A stretch of DNA of 64,000 bases from Nipponacmea schrenckii. Its lineage: Eukaryota > Mollusca > Gastropoda > Lottiidae. Below the pieces are notes generated by a model that saw nothing but the letters and a program-made list of their open reading frames with translations, had not been told where the DNA came from and did not search any database. The stretch spans positions 41,174,602 to 41,238,601 of the forward strand of contig JAUJPP010000003.1 in NCBI GenBank assembly GCA_030562195.1. The letters are read 5' to 3'. Shown in pieces: positions 12,424 through 24,896 of the stretch (positions are counted from its first letter, which is position 1; each line of letters begins with the position of its first letter). Position numbers and translations under genes: made by a program.

Positions 12424-14106
12424 ACCTTACCAAAGTGTTACAATAAAGGTAGGATATCCTGTAATGTAATCTCCAGACCTGAAAGTTGTTGGTTACTAGC
12501 GAATTTAAAATATTTTATTCTATAATCTATCTGACAACTTACCAAAGTGTTACAATAAAGGTAGGATATCCTGTAATGTAATCTCCAGACCTGAAAGCTG
12601 CTGGTTACTAGCGAATTTAAAATATTTTATTCTATAATCTATCTGACAACTTACCAAAGTGTTACAATAAAGGTAAGATATCCTGTAATATAATCTCCAG
12701 ACCTGAAAGTTGTTGGTTACTAGCGAATTTAAAATATTTTATTCTATAATGTATCTGTCAACTTACCAAAGTGTTACAGTATAGGTAAGATATCCTGTAA
12801 TATAATCTCCAGACCTGAAAGTTGCTGGTTACTAGCGAATTTAAAATATTTTATTCTATAATGTATCTGCCAACTTACCAAAGTGTTACAGTATAGGTAA
12901 GATATCCTGTAATGTATTCTCCAGACCTGAAAGTTGCTGGTTACTAGCGAATTTAAAATATTTTATTCTATAATGTATCTGCCAACTTACCAAAGTGTTA
13001 CAGTATAGGTAAGATATCCTGTAATGTATTCTCCAGACCTGAAAGTTGCTGGTTACTAGCGAATTTAAAATATTTTATTCTATAATGTATCTGTCAACTT
13101 ACCAAAGTGTTACAGTATAGGTAAGATATCCTGTAATGTAATCTCCAGACCTGAAAGTTGCTGGTTACTAGCGAATTTAAAATATTTTATTCTATAATGT
13201 ATCTGTCAACTTACCAAAGTGTTACAGTAAAGGTAAGATATCCTGTAATGTAATCTCCAGACCTGAAAGTTGCTGGTTACTAGCGAATTTAAAATATTTT
13301 ATTCTATAATGTATCTGTCAACTTACCAAAGTGTTACAGTATAGGTAAGATATCCTGTAATATAATCTCCAGACCTGAAAGTTGCTGGTTACTAGCGAAT
13401 TTAAAATATTTTATTCTATAATGTATCTGCCAACTTACCAAAGTGTTACAGTATAGGTAAGATATCCTGTAATGTATTCTCCAGACCTGAAAGTTGCTGG
13501 TTACTAGCGAATTTAAAATATTTTATTCTATAATGTATCTGTCAACTTACCAAAGTGTTACAGTATAGGTAAGATATCCTGTAATGTAATCTCCAGACCT
13601 GAAAGTTGCTGGTTACTAGCGAATTTAAAATATTTTATTCTATAATGTATCTGTCAACCTTACCAAAGTGTTACAGTATAGGTAAGATATCCTGTAATGT
13701 AATCTCCAGACCTGAAAGTTGCTGGTTACTAGCGAATTTAAAATATTTTATTCTATAATCTATCTGACAACCTGAACAAAGTGTTACAGTATAGGTAAGA
13801 TATCCTGTAATGTAATCTCCAGACCTGAAAGTTGCTGGTTACTAGCGAATTTAAAATATTTTATTCTATAATCTATCTGACAACCGAACCAAAGTGTTAC
13901 AGTATAGGTAAGATATCCTCTAATGTAATCTCCAGACCTGAAAGTTACTGGTTACTGGCGAATTTAAAATATTTTATTCTATAATCTATCTGACAACCTT
14001 ACCAAAGTGTTACAGTATAGGTAAGATATCCTGTAATGTAATCTCCAGACCTGAAAGTTGCTGGATAATTTAATTTATCTTGTATTATAACCTATCTGAC
14101 AACCTT
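12424..14106. repeat. 112-bp satellite array, 15 copies
   Basis: The word CAAAGTGTTAC recurs every 112 bp from 12431 to 14003, giving 15 head-to-tail copies with very few differences. Each unit holds TAAGATATCCTGTAAT, TCTCCAGACCTGAAAGTT, GGTTACTAGCGAATTT and TATTTTATTCTATAAT. Middle copies are nearly identical; first and last copies share variants (CTATCTGAC). It contains no open frame. The array ends in an inserted element and continues as decayed units to about 14790. Confidence 0.95.
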
Positions 14107-14111
14107 CTTAA

Positions 14112-14477
14112 CCCAATTTACACTACAAATTTTGTCCGATCTCAGAACGATAAGGATGAATTTTGTGTAATGTAAAACGGTCGAGCTTTCTCAGAACGGA
14201 TCCAATCTGACCCACCTTAGAACAGTTTTCAAACCGGACTCGATAACTTGTTGTAGTGTAAACCCGAAGTGTGCCGTAGACACCTTTTCCCGCGGAATTT
14301 GATCATCATCAGATGTTATTTTTGTTTTCATTCGGATATATTTACCTCTTTCGTGAAGATATCTATTATAATGCGTCTCAGAGCAGTCATCCGTTACATT
14401 TTTATGTTGGAACCATTCTCGGCATTTCCGTTATATTGTTGGAACAGAACGCTTTTTGTAGCCTGGTGTAAATGGGG
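14112..14477. mobile_element. 366-bp non-autonomous DNA element with CTTAA duplications
   Basis: The ends form a 12-bp inverted repeat with one mismatch: CCCAATTTACAC at the left and GTGTAAATGGGG at the right. CTTAA lies directly outside both ends (14107-14111 and 14478-14482). The right flank resumes the 112-bp unit (AAGATATCCTG), so it inserted into the satellite. A second perfect 12-bp inverted pair lies inside (14117-14128 with 14251-14262, TTTACACTACAA). No transposase. The CCC/GGG termini with TTAA in the duplication recall piggyBac-type elements, but this is only inference. Confidence 0.65.
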
Positions 14478-14482
14478 CTTAA

Positions 14483-14790
14483 GTGTTTTGTTACAAGTCA
14501 AGTTAAGATATCCTGTATTAGGCCTATTGTCTTCATACTAGAAAATTGTTGGTAACTACTGTAGTTAAGATACATTGTAATATAATCTATCTGACAATCT
14601 GAAATTAGGATATCTTGTAGGTCTATGTAACAATCTTAAACAGGTTTATGATAACTTGTAAGGTTAAGATATTGTGTACTAATGTCTATTTAATTTATGG
14701 TTACACTAATGAAATAGTTTCACTGTTAATCTAAGGTATATTATAACTGCAGAGTTAAGATATTTTGACCTGTCTCAATTCCAAGTTTAT
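14483..14790. repeat. Decayed 112-bp satellite units
   Basis: Degenerate words of the satellite recur: TTAAGATATCCTGTA, GAAAATTGTTGGTAACTA, TAATATAATCTATCTGACA and GTTAAGATATTGTG. Spacing is no longer regular. This is the aged right edge of the array. Confidence 0.6.
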
Positions 14791-17099
14791 GTATTATCTA
14801 CTATATGAATCTCGATCAATGTTGATATTTTGTATTCTTTTTGTTAAGGCATTTATGGAAATTTTCGTAGTTCCTATCAAAAATTAGTTGTCATTATATT
14901 TAATTTTCATTCGAATGATTTCATGTAAGTAACACGAAATGATGAAACATATTGATTTATTGCAATAATTTACGAGCACGTTAAAATATAAACTGTTATG
15001 TATATATATATATATCTTATACAGCCTTTGGCACTTTCTGCTTAGAAAAACAAGTTAACAAGATCAAATTAAAGAAATTCACCAATGAAATGATCGTTTT
15101 TTTGACAATTTTGTGGTATTTGTACTTTAGAAATCAGAGTGTTAGTAGTATATGTAAATGTTTTGAGCAGGTTAAGTGTGTTTTAAAATGTTAGATTGGG
15201 TTAGGGTGACTTGTAACAATATAATCATTTCTTGTATACAGAATAGTTAGTACCGTTATGTTCTTGTTACCTATAATAGTGATAAGACTTTAAAGTATGT
15301 GTACTCGTCGTTATAATCAACTTGATATATTATCCTATACACTAACCCAATGTTTTTACTACATTTCGAACAATATGACATGTACCTTGAAACTAGAAAA
15401 TATTTAACCTTTTTGATGCGCAACATAATTACAACAAATAACGTCTTTAATCTCAAAATGTTACGAGCAATAAAAGAGCAAAGTGAAAGTGAACATTAGC
15501 CCCACCTTATTTACTGACAAAATAAAGTTTGAAAATCTAAACTTTGCATGCAAATTAATTAAGTACAAATGCCATAGATGTTCTGCTTAGTCAGATACAA
15601 ACCCTTATGACTTAAAGGGCGGTATGTAAAATCTCGTAAATTATGATTTGTTTTAAGGTGGTAAATGAAAAACGGAGTAAAAGGGGTTTGTAAAGAGGTT
15701 TTTTAAAAATTGTGTGTATATCAGGGACGCTGATAGGACACATACGTCTGTGGTTGTTGCAATTGAACTTTAAAAAAGAGAATTTTATGCCGTCACTAAT
15801 CACAAAATCTTCTTATTTCATATTTATGTTATGCAGATTTTACTATATAAATTTCATGATTTTGAGCCTTTGAAATATAATTTTCCAGGGTAACAAACAT
15901 CCACGACAACAGAAAAGAAACAATAAATGAATATATTATTTTACAAGATTGAGAATTTAAATTTCTTATATTTCTTATACAATACATCGTAGTAGCATAG
16001 CAAAACATAATTTGCTCAAAGTGTTTTAAAGTAGCACCCACATACACTTGTACAGTCTACTCAATGTGTACAATGAATGACTGCATTAACATATATTAAA
16101 GCCTTAAAACCATGCTATCTGTCAGAAAACAGAAAATCTTGTCTTGTTTCCTTGACATATTCAAAAAATAATATGTAATGTAATATGTACTGAATGAATC
16201 CACGTATAAAAATAAAATGTATGATAGATTACTTTTCAAAATGACATTTCATGACCGAAATTTAATTACATTTTATCAATTAAAATGTATTTTACTATAA
16301 ATCTACCTAATAGCCCATCTTTCAGCCTTTTAGTTGACTTTCTACCAGCGTTAATCCCTCTAGGTAAACAATCCTAGTTAAAGCACTGAGTTGGCTCGTG
16401 GTTATAATAAAACCAGATAACCACAGGATTTAACCGTATTTAAAACTCCTCGTAAAGTAACTTAGATGTGTCTTTTTAATACTTAAACAGCAAACATCTA
16501 GACGTGGGCCACCAGGCAGTGAGAAACTTGCACCAGTTCGAGGGATTTCCTCCAATCATTTAACAAAGACAAGAAATAGCACACTAATACAGGTGGAGAT
16601 TTGGGTAGTGTAGAAGAGAATGTCTTCATAAGAAACCTGTAAATATAGGCTTTACTTTATTGCATTTTTCATAGATAATATTTTTATGAGTATATGCATT
16701 TATGAATACTGGTTTTTAAGAAATTGCAATAAGATACGATTAAGTTTTTGTCATCTCATGAAATGGTGTAAATGTTTAGAAATGACTTTGCATGTTTGTC
16801 TCATGAGAATTGTTAATAACAGTTTTCCTCCTCAGTCGGTGTCACCTTGTTCCAACAACACCCTCATTCGTCATACTTTCTCGAAACCCTGACAATACAT
16901 GTCAGTAAAAATATGTCATCATAGATAAATCCACATATACAGTGTCCAACTGAAGCCTGGAGTCTTTCTAGGAAATCTAAGCCTATCAAATCAAATCAAC
17001 TGACTCTAATAGATTGATGTAAGACTTTGAAAAATTGAACAAAAGACATCACTTTTGCCCTTTTTTATAATAGAAATGTGGACGTATATTGTTGTCGCC
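14791..17099. other. Non-coding stretch, no gene seen
   Basis: AT-rich DNA with short random open frames on both strands and a TA microsatellite near 15001-15015. No homology, exon signals or mobile-element ends were recognised. Confidence 0.6.
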
Positions 17100-19265
17100 C
17101 CTGTCCGTCGGTCCGTCGGTCCGTCGGTCCGTCTGTCAACAATTGTTTGTGGACACTGTAGAGACTACAGTTTTTATTGGAATTTCTTGAAACTTGGTAT
17201 ACTTGTTTATAATCACTCAAGGAAGAACCCTATTGATTTTGGTATGATTTCGAAAAAAATTCCTGGAATTCTTGGACTTTGAATTTCAAATTGTTCTGTT
17301 TGTAAACAAAAGCTTGTGGACACTGTAGAGACTCCATTTCTTTATGAATCTTTTTGTAACTTGGTATATTTGTTTATTACCATCCAAGGAAGACCCCTAT
17401 TGATTTTGATATGATTCTGAAAAAAATTCCTGGAATTCTGGAACTTGGAATTTCGAATGTACTGTTTCTCATCCGTCTGTCAACAATTGTTTGTGGACAC
17501 TGTAGAGACTACAGTTTTTATTGGAATTTCTTGAAACTTGGTATACTTGTTTATAATCACTCAAGGAAGAACCCTATCGATTTTGGTATGATTTCGAAAA
17601 AAATTCCTGGAATTCTTGGACTTTGAATTTCAAATTGTTCTGTTTGTAAACAAAAGCTTGTGGACACTGTAGAGACTCCATTTCTTTATGAATCTTTTTG
17701 TAACTTGGTATATTTGTTTATTACCATCCAAGGAAGACCCCTATTGATTTTGATATGATTCTGAAAAAAATTCCTGGAATTCTGGAACTTGGAATTTCGA
17801 ATGTACTGTTTCTCATCCGTCTGTCAACAATTGTTTGTGGACACTGTAGAGACTACAGTTTTTATTGGATCTTCTTGAAACTTGGTATACATGTTTATTA
17901 CCATTCAACGAAGACCCCTATCGATTTTGGTATGATTCCGAAAAAAATTCCTGGAATTCTTGAACTTTGAATTTCAAATTCCGTCGGTCCGTCGGTCCGT
18001 TGGTCCGTCTGTCAACAATTGTTTGTGGACACTGTAGAGACTACAGTTTTTATTGGATCTTCTTGAAACTTGGTATACATGTTTATTACCATTCAACGAA
18101 GAACCCTATCGATTTTGGTATGATTTCGAAAAAAATTCCTGGAATTCTTGGACTTTGAATTTCAAATTGTTCTGTTTGTAAACAAAAGCTTGTGGACACT
18201 GTAGAGACTCCATTTTTTTATGAATCTTTTTGTAACTTGGTATATTTGTTTATAACCATCCAAGGAAGAACCCTATTGATTTTGATATGATTCTGAAAAA
18301 AATTCCTGGAATTCTGGGACTTGGAATTTCGAATTGTACTGTTTGTCATCCGTCTGTCAATAATTAATTGTGGACACTGTGGAGACTACAGGTTTCATTG
18401 GATTTTCTTGAAACTTGGTATACATGTTTATTATCATTCAATGAAGACCCCTATTGATTTTGGTATGATTCCGAAAAAAATTCCTGGAATTCTTGGATTT
18501 GAATTTCAAATTGTTCTGTTTGTAAACAAAAGCTTGTGGACACTGTAGAGACTCCATTTCTTTATGAATCTTTTTGTAACTTGGTATATTTGTTTATTAC
18601 CATCCAAGGAAGACCCCTATTGATTTTGATATGATTCTGAAAAAAATTCCTGGAATACATCCAAGGAAGACCCCTATTGATTTTGATATGATTCTGAAAA
18701 AAATTCCTGGAATTCTGGAACTTGGAATTTCGAATGTACTGTTTCTCATCCGTCTGTCAACAATTGTTTGTGGACACTGTAGAGACTACAGTTTTTATTG
18801 GATCTTCTTGAAACTTGGTATACATGTTTATTACCATTCAACGAAGACCCCTATCGATTTTGGTATGATTCCGAAAAAAATTCCTGGAATTCTTGAACTT
18901 TGAATTTCAAATTCCGTCGGTCCGTCGGTCCGTTGGTCCGTCTGTCAACAATTGTTTGTGGACACTGTAGAGACTACAGTTTTTATTGGATCTTCTTGAA
19001 ACTTGGTATACTTGTTTATAATCACTCAAGGAAGAACCCTATCGATTTTGGTATGATTCCGAAAAAAATTCCTGGAATTCTTGGACTTTGAATTTCAAAT
19101 TGTTCTGTTTGTAAACAAAAGCTTGTGGACACTGTAGAGACTCCATTTCTTTATGAATCTTTTTGTAACTTGGTATATTTGTTTATTACCATCCAAGGAA
19201 GACCCCTATTGATTTTGATATGATTCTGAAAAAAATTCCTGGAATTCTGGAACTTGGAATTTCGA
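17100..19265. repeat. Dimeric satellite (167+177 bp, 344-bp higher-order unit) with CCGT microsatellite
   Basis: The word GGACACTGTAGAGACT recurs 12 times (17151, 17318, 17495, 17662, 17839, 18027, 18193, 18372, 18538, 18772, 18960, 19128). Spacings alternate near 167 and 177, giving a two-monomer unit of 344 bp. GTCCGTCGGTCCGTC blocks stand at 17102-17137, about 17980-18010 and about 18914-18945. An extra ~57-bp segment is duplicated at about 18600-18716. Tandem ~160-bp cores beside a tetranucleotide microsatellite are known from 'pearl' elements of bivalves, thought to be Helitron-related; linking this array to them is inference. Open frames across it are repeat artefacts. Confidence 0.9.
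17102..17137. repeat. CCGT/CGGT microsatellite
   Basis: Alternating GTCCGTCG words at the left edge of the dimeric satellite, repeated in shorter form inside it at about 17980 and 18914. Confidence 0.9.
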
Positions 19266-20156
19266 AAAAACATGGAATATTCTGTTTGCTGAAGTGGGCG
19301 TATGTTACCTTGCCTGGCAAGCTATCTTTGTAGTAGAAAGGGGGTGGAGTCTCTGTCTCTTGAAACACTCAACCATCGTCAGTTGATCTGACATAAAACA
19401 ACAAGGTTAGTATCAGAAAGTGTATAATGTCTAATTAATGTGGCATAATTTCTTCTGAGACAGCCTATCAGTCTATAAACCTTTCAACCTCCACCTTCTT
19501 GTACAATTGTAATCTGTAATTACTTTATGGTGAATGCGTTATGTCAAATGGTTCCAAAGGTTCATAATTTAGCATCGAGTACGGGCCTGGGCGATTGATA
19601 CATCAACTGTCAAACATTAGTCCAGAAACAAAAGGTTGAACTATATATGTTTGAAACAATTACTAAATGTTTTAGTAAATAATTCTATTTAGTTCAAATA
19701 AAATCTACCTAAATAGTCAACAATTTAATTGAGGCAATTTACCGTGTTAATTCTTGGCGTCTATTACATATTGAATAGTATTGTATTACTATGATATGTA
19801 ATATCTTTCTGCACCTTCTTGGTTACGACATGCAATGCCATACAGATCGGTATGAGAAAAATTTTGCCAGGGCAGCGGCAGGTAATTTCTATGAAAATCA
19901 CTGATATTCATAATATCAAGTGGTATATCATTGACTATAACATGCTATCAGTTGAAATACTTTATTGCCTGCGCGTTTGCAAACTGTTCAAATTTGTTTA
20001 ACCCAAGATCTTTTTCATATCCCTATTATTAATGGGTTTATTGTGAAAAGTAGTGAATATTATACAGTCAACACTGTTTACCAGTTGTTTCTGTTTCATA
20101 ATAACGGAAGTTTCTATTTCATTAAAATAACAAGAATAATTTCCCTTTCCTGCTTA
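19266..20156. other. Non-coding stretch, no gene seen
   Basis: Right flank of the dimeric satellite. The first 110 bp are less AT-rich (GTGGGCGTATGTTACC, CTTGCCTGGCAAGC) and may be the end of the element that carries the satellite. The remainder is AT-rich with nothing recognisable. Confidence 0.5.
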
Positions 20157-21078
20157 CACCAGAATATCACCTATTGTAGTTTCTATCCTATTGAATACAT
20201 GAGAATATCGCCAGTAGTTTCAATTTTATTGAATACGTGAGAATATCACCAGTAGTTTCAATTTTATTGAATACATGAGAATATCACCTGTGGTTTTCTA
20301 TTTAATACAATGTATTATAATATCACTAGTTTTCTTGTAATTCATTGAATACATAAGAATATCACCAGTAGGTTTTTTTTTCATTAAATAGATCAGAATA
20401 TCGCCAGTAGTTTTTATTCATTGAATACATCAGAACATCACCAATGGTTTCTATTTCATTGAATACATCAGAATATCACCAATGGTTTCTATTTCATTGA
20501 ATACATCAGAATATCACCAATGGTTTCTATTTTTTGAATACACGAAAGTATCACCAGTGGTTTTTATTTCATTTAATACATCAGACTAGCACAAGTAGTT
20601 TCCATTAAAAAAAATCATCAGTAGTTTTTATTCATTGAATACATCAGAACATCACCAACGGTTTCTATTTCATTGAATGCATCAAAGTATCACCAATGGT
20701 TTCTATTTCATTGAATACATCAAAGTTTCACCAGTGTTTTCTATTTCATTTAATACATCAGACTAGCACAAGTAGTTTCCATTTAAAAAAAATCACCAGT
20801 AGTTTTTATTTCATTGAATACATCAGAATATCACTAGTGAAGTATCCCCAGTAGTTTCTTTTTTTTTTATTGAATACATCAGAGTATCACCAGTGGTTTC
20901 TTTTTAATTGAATACATCCGAATAGCACCCGTAGCTTATATCTCATTTGAAAACATCTGAATATCACTAGTAGTTTCTGTTTCATTGAATACATCATAAT
21001 ATCACCAAGGGTTTCTACTTCATTAAATACATCAGAATATCACAGGTAGTTTCTATTTCATTGAATACATGATTTATT
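20157..21078. repeat. 38-bp minisatellite array (about 24 degenerate copies)
   Basis: Tandem copies of GAATACATCAGAATATCACC followed by AGTAGTTTCTATTTCATT; the spacing at 20461-20499 is 38 bp. Copies vary by substitutions and small indels, some with A- or T-runs, so this array is older than the 26- and 112-bp ones. Confidence 0.9.
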
Positions 21079-21845
21079 TGATTGATTGTATTCAATCTGT
21101 TGAGCATATAGTAGTATTTCTCCATTGCTAGAAATTCAATATTGTGACTGTTTTCAGAAATCTATACTACGATTGTTTTATTTTGATCATGCCCATTCGT
21201 CATCGTATCGTTTCGGATTTGGCCAATTTTTGGAATTAATATTTTATGTTGACATACTTAGTATCACTAACACATCAAAATTGAACTGCGATACAGTGTC
21301 TGTAAACTGATTTATAATAATAATACCATAGAAATAACCCCAAAACACCTGCCATGTGTCTGATGTTTTTTTTCAAATTAAAATAAAATGTTCACGCAAT
21401 ATTATTGTTCATGACAGATATCTGTTAAATTGACTCAAATCCAGTTGAATCATAGCATTTTTCCTCACGTTCAAATGTTGGTATTTTTACTTCTAAAAAC
21501 CCATTTATAGATATCCGCGTTTCACTTCAATATCATATTGTATTTCCTTTCCGGTTATTTGTTATTTTCACATTTTGTGCATGTTATTGTGCAACAACTT
21601 GGTAATCAAAAGAAAATGTTTATTATGGTAAATTGAGAAATAAAAAAGCCAACAAATAAACCCCCAAAACTTCTGTCTGTTCTGGACCGCATAAGGCTAT
21701 TTTTTTTAATTTGTTTTGATAATCTTATACGATTGTCTATACTTTTTCGATTTCGATGAATATCTTCTTCAAAACCCGTGCACATTTTTCATAGGCCTAT
21801 CATATTCTAATTATATTTCATGACACGGTGCAGTTAAGAGCAGTA
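21079..21845. other. Non-coding stretch, no gene seen
   Basis: AT-rich DNA between the 38-bp array and a MITE. One 61-codon open frame (21125-21310) has no recognisable domain. Confidence 0.55.
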
Positions 21846-21849
21846 TTAA

Positions 21850-22197
21850 AGGGATACTACGTCTTAGCATAAAAATGAAATTTTATTTCCCAAGAATGGT
21901 CAATATGAGTATATATTCATCAGTAAACTTACCTGGTGTCATAATGTTACAGAATCCCTTAAAATCTGGAAAACTAACAAATATAGGCCTAAGTCATTTT
22001 TTAAAAGCGCATATTCAATTTATTGAGCATTTTTCAATTAACAAATGAATCTTTATTGATAACTATTAATTTTTTTATATATATATTTATTTTTAATGTC
22101 ATTTATGGCAGCAGGTATATTTACTGATACATATAGCTCTTATTGGCCAAGCTTAAAATTTTCAAATTTTATGTTCATTCCAAGACCTATTATCCCT
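21850..22197. mobile_element. MITE copy 1, TTAA-flanked, 348 bp
   Basis: Starts AGGGATACTACGTCTTAG and ends with the reverse complement of AGGGATAATAGGTCTTGG; TTAA lies on both sides (21846-21849, 22198-22201). The interior shares TCATCAGTAAACTTACCT and the subterminal word ACATAAAATTT with the copy at 51473-51938. No coding capacity. A TTAA duplication fits piggyBac or Kolobok mobilisation; the superfamily is inferred from the duplication alone. Confidence 0.8.
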
Positions 22198-22201
22198 TTA
22201 A

Positions 22202-24589
22202 GGTTCTTTTGGGCGAATTCCCACTGACAATTACTATAAAAATTACTAAAAGAAAACCTCGCCATTGTTTTTTAGACATTAATTACCATCGTTAAATAAC
22301 TGTATCAATTGAAGGCAATAAAACAAATTCAAATAGGTTGAAAACATCTAGTTCTGGTGTTTTTAAAATTATTATGAAGTTCTTCTTTTCATGAACTTCC
22401 CTAATGTTTCTGAATTGACATTTATTAATTTTTTGAGTCGTGTGTTTCCAATAACATATCTATAATCTCAGCTGGTTTACATAATATACACACCCACAAC
22501 TTTGAAGTAGCGGAATTTTTGAAATGTCAGTGGTGACGGATCACATCTGTTTAAATATGAATTATGATAACAAGGAAATATTTATTTTAATAATAAGAAA
22601 ATCATACACATAACCCCCTTTTGAAACATAAAAAGTGTCAGGCGATGCATCTTTAAGATTTCTGCAATGGGTTTTTTCACTATATGTTACTCTTCTACAT
22701 CCTGTTTTGGTTTCTTTAAATTAATTGTTCACATCCATTTTTATACCATAACATAAAATACTTGACACGTCAGGTTAAGCAACCAATATAATAATAAAAA
22801 AAAATCGTAAACAGGATCTCGTTGCTAATAAGGGTTATTTCCTAATACCCTTTTTGTAATTATTTGATATTATTATGAATATTAAACGATTAAATTATGG
22901 TAAATTTCATTTATTTCACAACATTCTTGTCTGTATTTTTCCGGGTCACTGAACGTCTTGTCGATGTATTATCCTTATTTTCTGCTATTCATTTCTTCCG
23001 GCAATATGATGACGTATGAAGACAGTAAAATAGTTAAACTTGTGGTTTATATATGTAAATTCAGTCATTGATATGCCACATTAAACTGACATATACCGTA
23101 TCCTTCTTTTACCCCTTTTAATTACCACTTCGTATAAAACTGTGAAAGTGAAAAGTGCTTGTTTTACTTTTTTACATTTTCACTATTGACTAGAGTTAGT
23201 AATTGTAAAAAGTGTATAATATAGTGGATTCTTCTAGGATATCTTTATTTAGTTTTAATTGTATAACACAAATTAAACATTCACTGTGGACATGATTATT
23301 CTAGTTGTAAGATAAACGTAAAATCTTTTTACCTGTTCTCCCAAAACCAATGGATTTACATCACGTATTGTAAGTATTTACTCTTCTTTTTATGGAATGA
23401 TATTCTGTATGTTGTTGCATGACTTGTTAGAGGTTCTATATAAATGTAAAGTGCATGAGTTAAAATGGTTTCTTTTCCACAGTATCAACCGTAATTCCTT
23501 TGATAAATGGCATAATTCACGTCACAAACGTTGGGAATCGACTCTCAAAATTACTAGCTGTGGAATTCTGATACTCAGATTCTGTTTCCCAGATAACAAG
23601 GCGAGATAATTATTGTCCTAGCTTAAGCTTAAGACATGGCTCTACCGTGACATGCAATTAAAATTTAGAAACGACTACATACATAAATCTATAAATCAAT
23701 TGAATCATTTGTGCATGATCCTTGAATCGTATACATCATCTATAAATGGACAATGACCACCCACTGATCTCAGCCAAAAGTTACCCGAATTTCGGATAAT
23801 TGTTATTTTTAGTGGTCACGATATAATCTCTGGGCACGACCCCACAAGATTTTTAGAATCGCATTTGGCAAATGTTATGAATTAAATGGTTAACATAATC
23901 GTGTCCAAACCACATCCCCCATTCGTCATACTGTAATCTGGATATGATGGTAAACACCAAAACTTTCCCGGGATTCATCAATTGTTATTGGGTTGGTGAC
24001 ATTTTTTTGAAAATATAATTTTAAAGAGGAGATGCGAATCGTCTGTTTGAACTTTGGGGTATTTATCTGAGAATTCCTGGAAATGTTTCAAATGTAAAAT
24101 TCTCGAACTTGAAAGTTTTAGTACACAAAGAAATCTTACGGAATGATAACATTTTTTTTAATTCTGAGCTCTCTGTGGTTTGAGAATAGAAGTCAGCTGC
24201 AATAGAATAAACTTTTGATGTGTTATTTTTTAAATGTAAAAGTCTGTATAAAAAGCCGTTACCTTGTCAAATTATTATTAAACAAGAACATGTTAACGTG
24301 TGTTAGATATTGTACTTGTCAAACTTAATGTTTATACTCTATCTAGTTTATGGTATGTTTCTCGAGCGTCATTCTTACACGATTTAACAGTATTAAAATG
24401 TTAAAAACTCATATAAAAATAGTATACCATAAAACAAATATTATTGAAATTATAGTTCTCTAAACATAAATCTTAAAACGCGTAATTCTTTGAAAATCGT
24501 GTTTCTACTTTCACTTTGATTATTAAAGATGTATATAATATGTACGTACAGGTACTGATACAAACGATTTATTCATAATCACCTTCGTA
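22202..24589. other. Non-coding stretch, no gene seen
   Basis: AT-rich DNA. A slightly more GC-rich patch at about 23740-24000 may be an old repeat but shows no clear ends. No gene features recognised. Confidence 0.55.
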
Positions 24590-24679
24590 GAAACACAAAA
24601 ACTGTGGTTGGTAATAACCTCTGACAAGCTAGACACACAAATACTAGGGATGGTAATCTACTATTATCTGAAAAGGTAG
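24590..24679. repeat. 49-bp minisatellite, left remnant
   Basis: Two decayed units (GTAGAAACACAAAAACTG, GTGGTTGGTAATAA) of the array that resumes at 24897 after a SINE. Confidence 0.75.
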
Positions 24680-24896
24680 ATGCTTCCTCGCTAACCCAGG
24701 GGTCCAAGGTTCTGTCCCGTTTTTTTTTCTCCTGTCAGTTATGCATGTCCGAGCAACTGAACAAGTAAAAGAGCGTCTCATCGTTTGTCAGTCCTGACAA
24801 AATATCCCTCATTGCACATTGCACGGAGTTGTCCGTCTTCATTAGCCCAAAGGTTGCAAAAGAGTTGGGCGTAAAACTCTATTCATATCATTTTTT
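24680..24896 (+). mobile_element. tRNA-derived SINE copy, probably 5'-truncated
   Basis: The start (GCTTCCTCGCTAACCCAG, then GGGTCCAAGGTTCTGTCCC) aligns with the tRNA-like head of the copy at 32281 (GCTTGTTCGCAAACCTGA, then GGGTCCAGGGTTCGATC). It includes a degenerate B-box GGTTCTGTCCC but no clear A-box. The body ends in GGGCGTAAAACTCTATTC and a T-run, a tail style seen in molluscan SINEs. Satellite units lie directly on both sides, so it inserted into the 49-bp array. Confidence 0.6.

Noticed and set aside
17055..19368. Series of 60-90 codon open frames reading CGHCRDYSFYW and KIPGIL
   Set aside because: Translation of the 344-bp satellite; frames restart at each unit and show no codon bias or domain.
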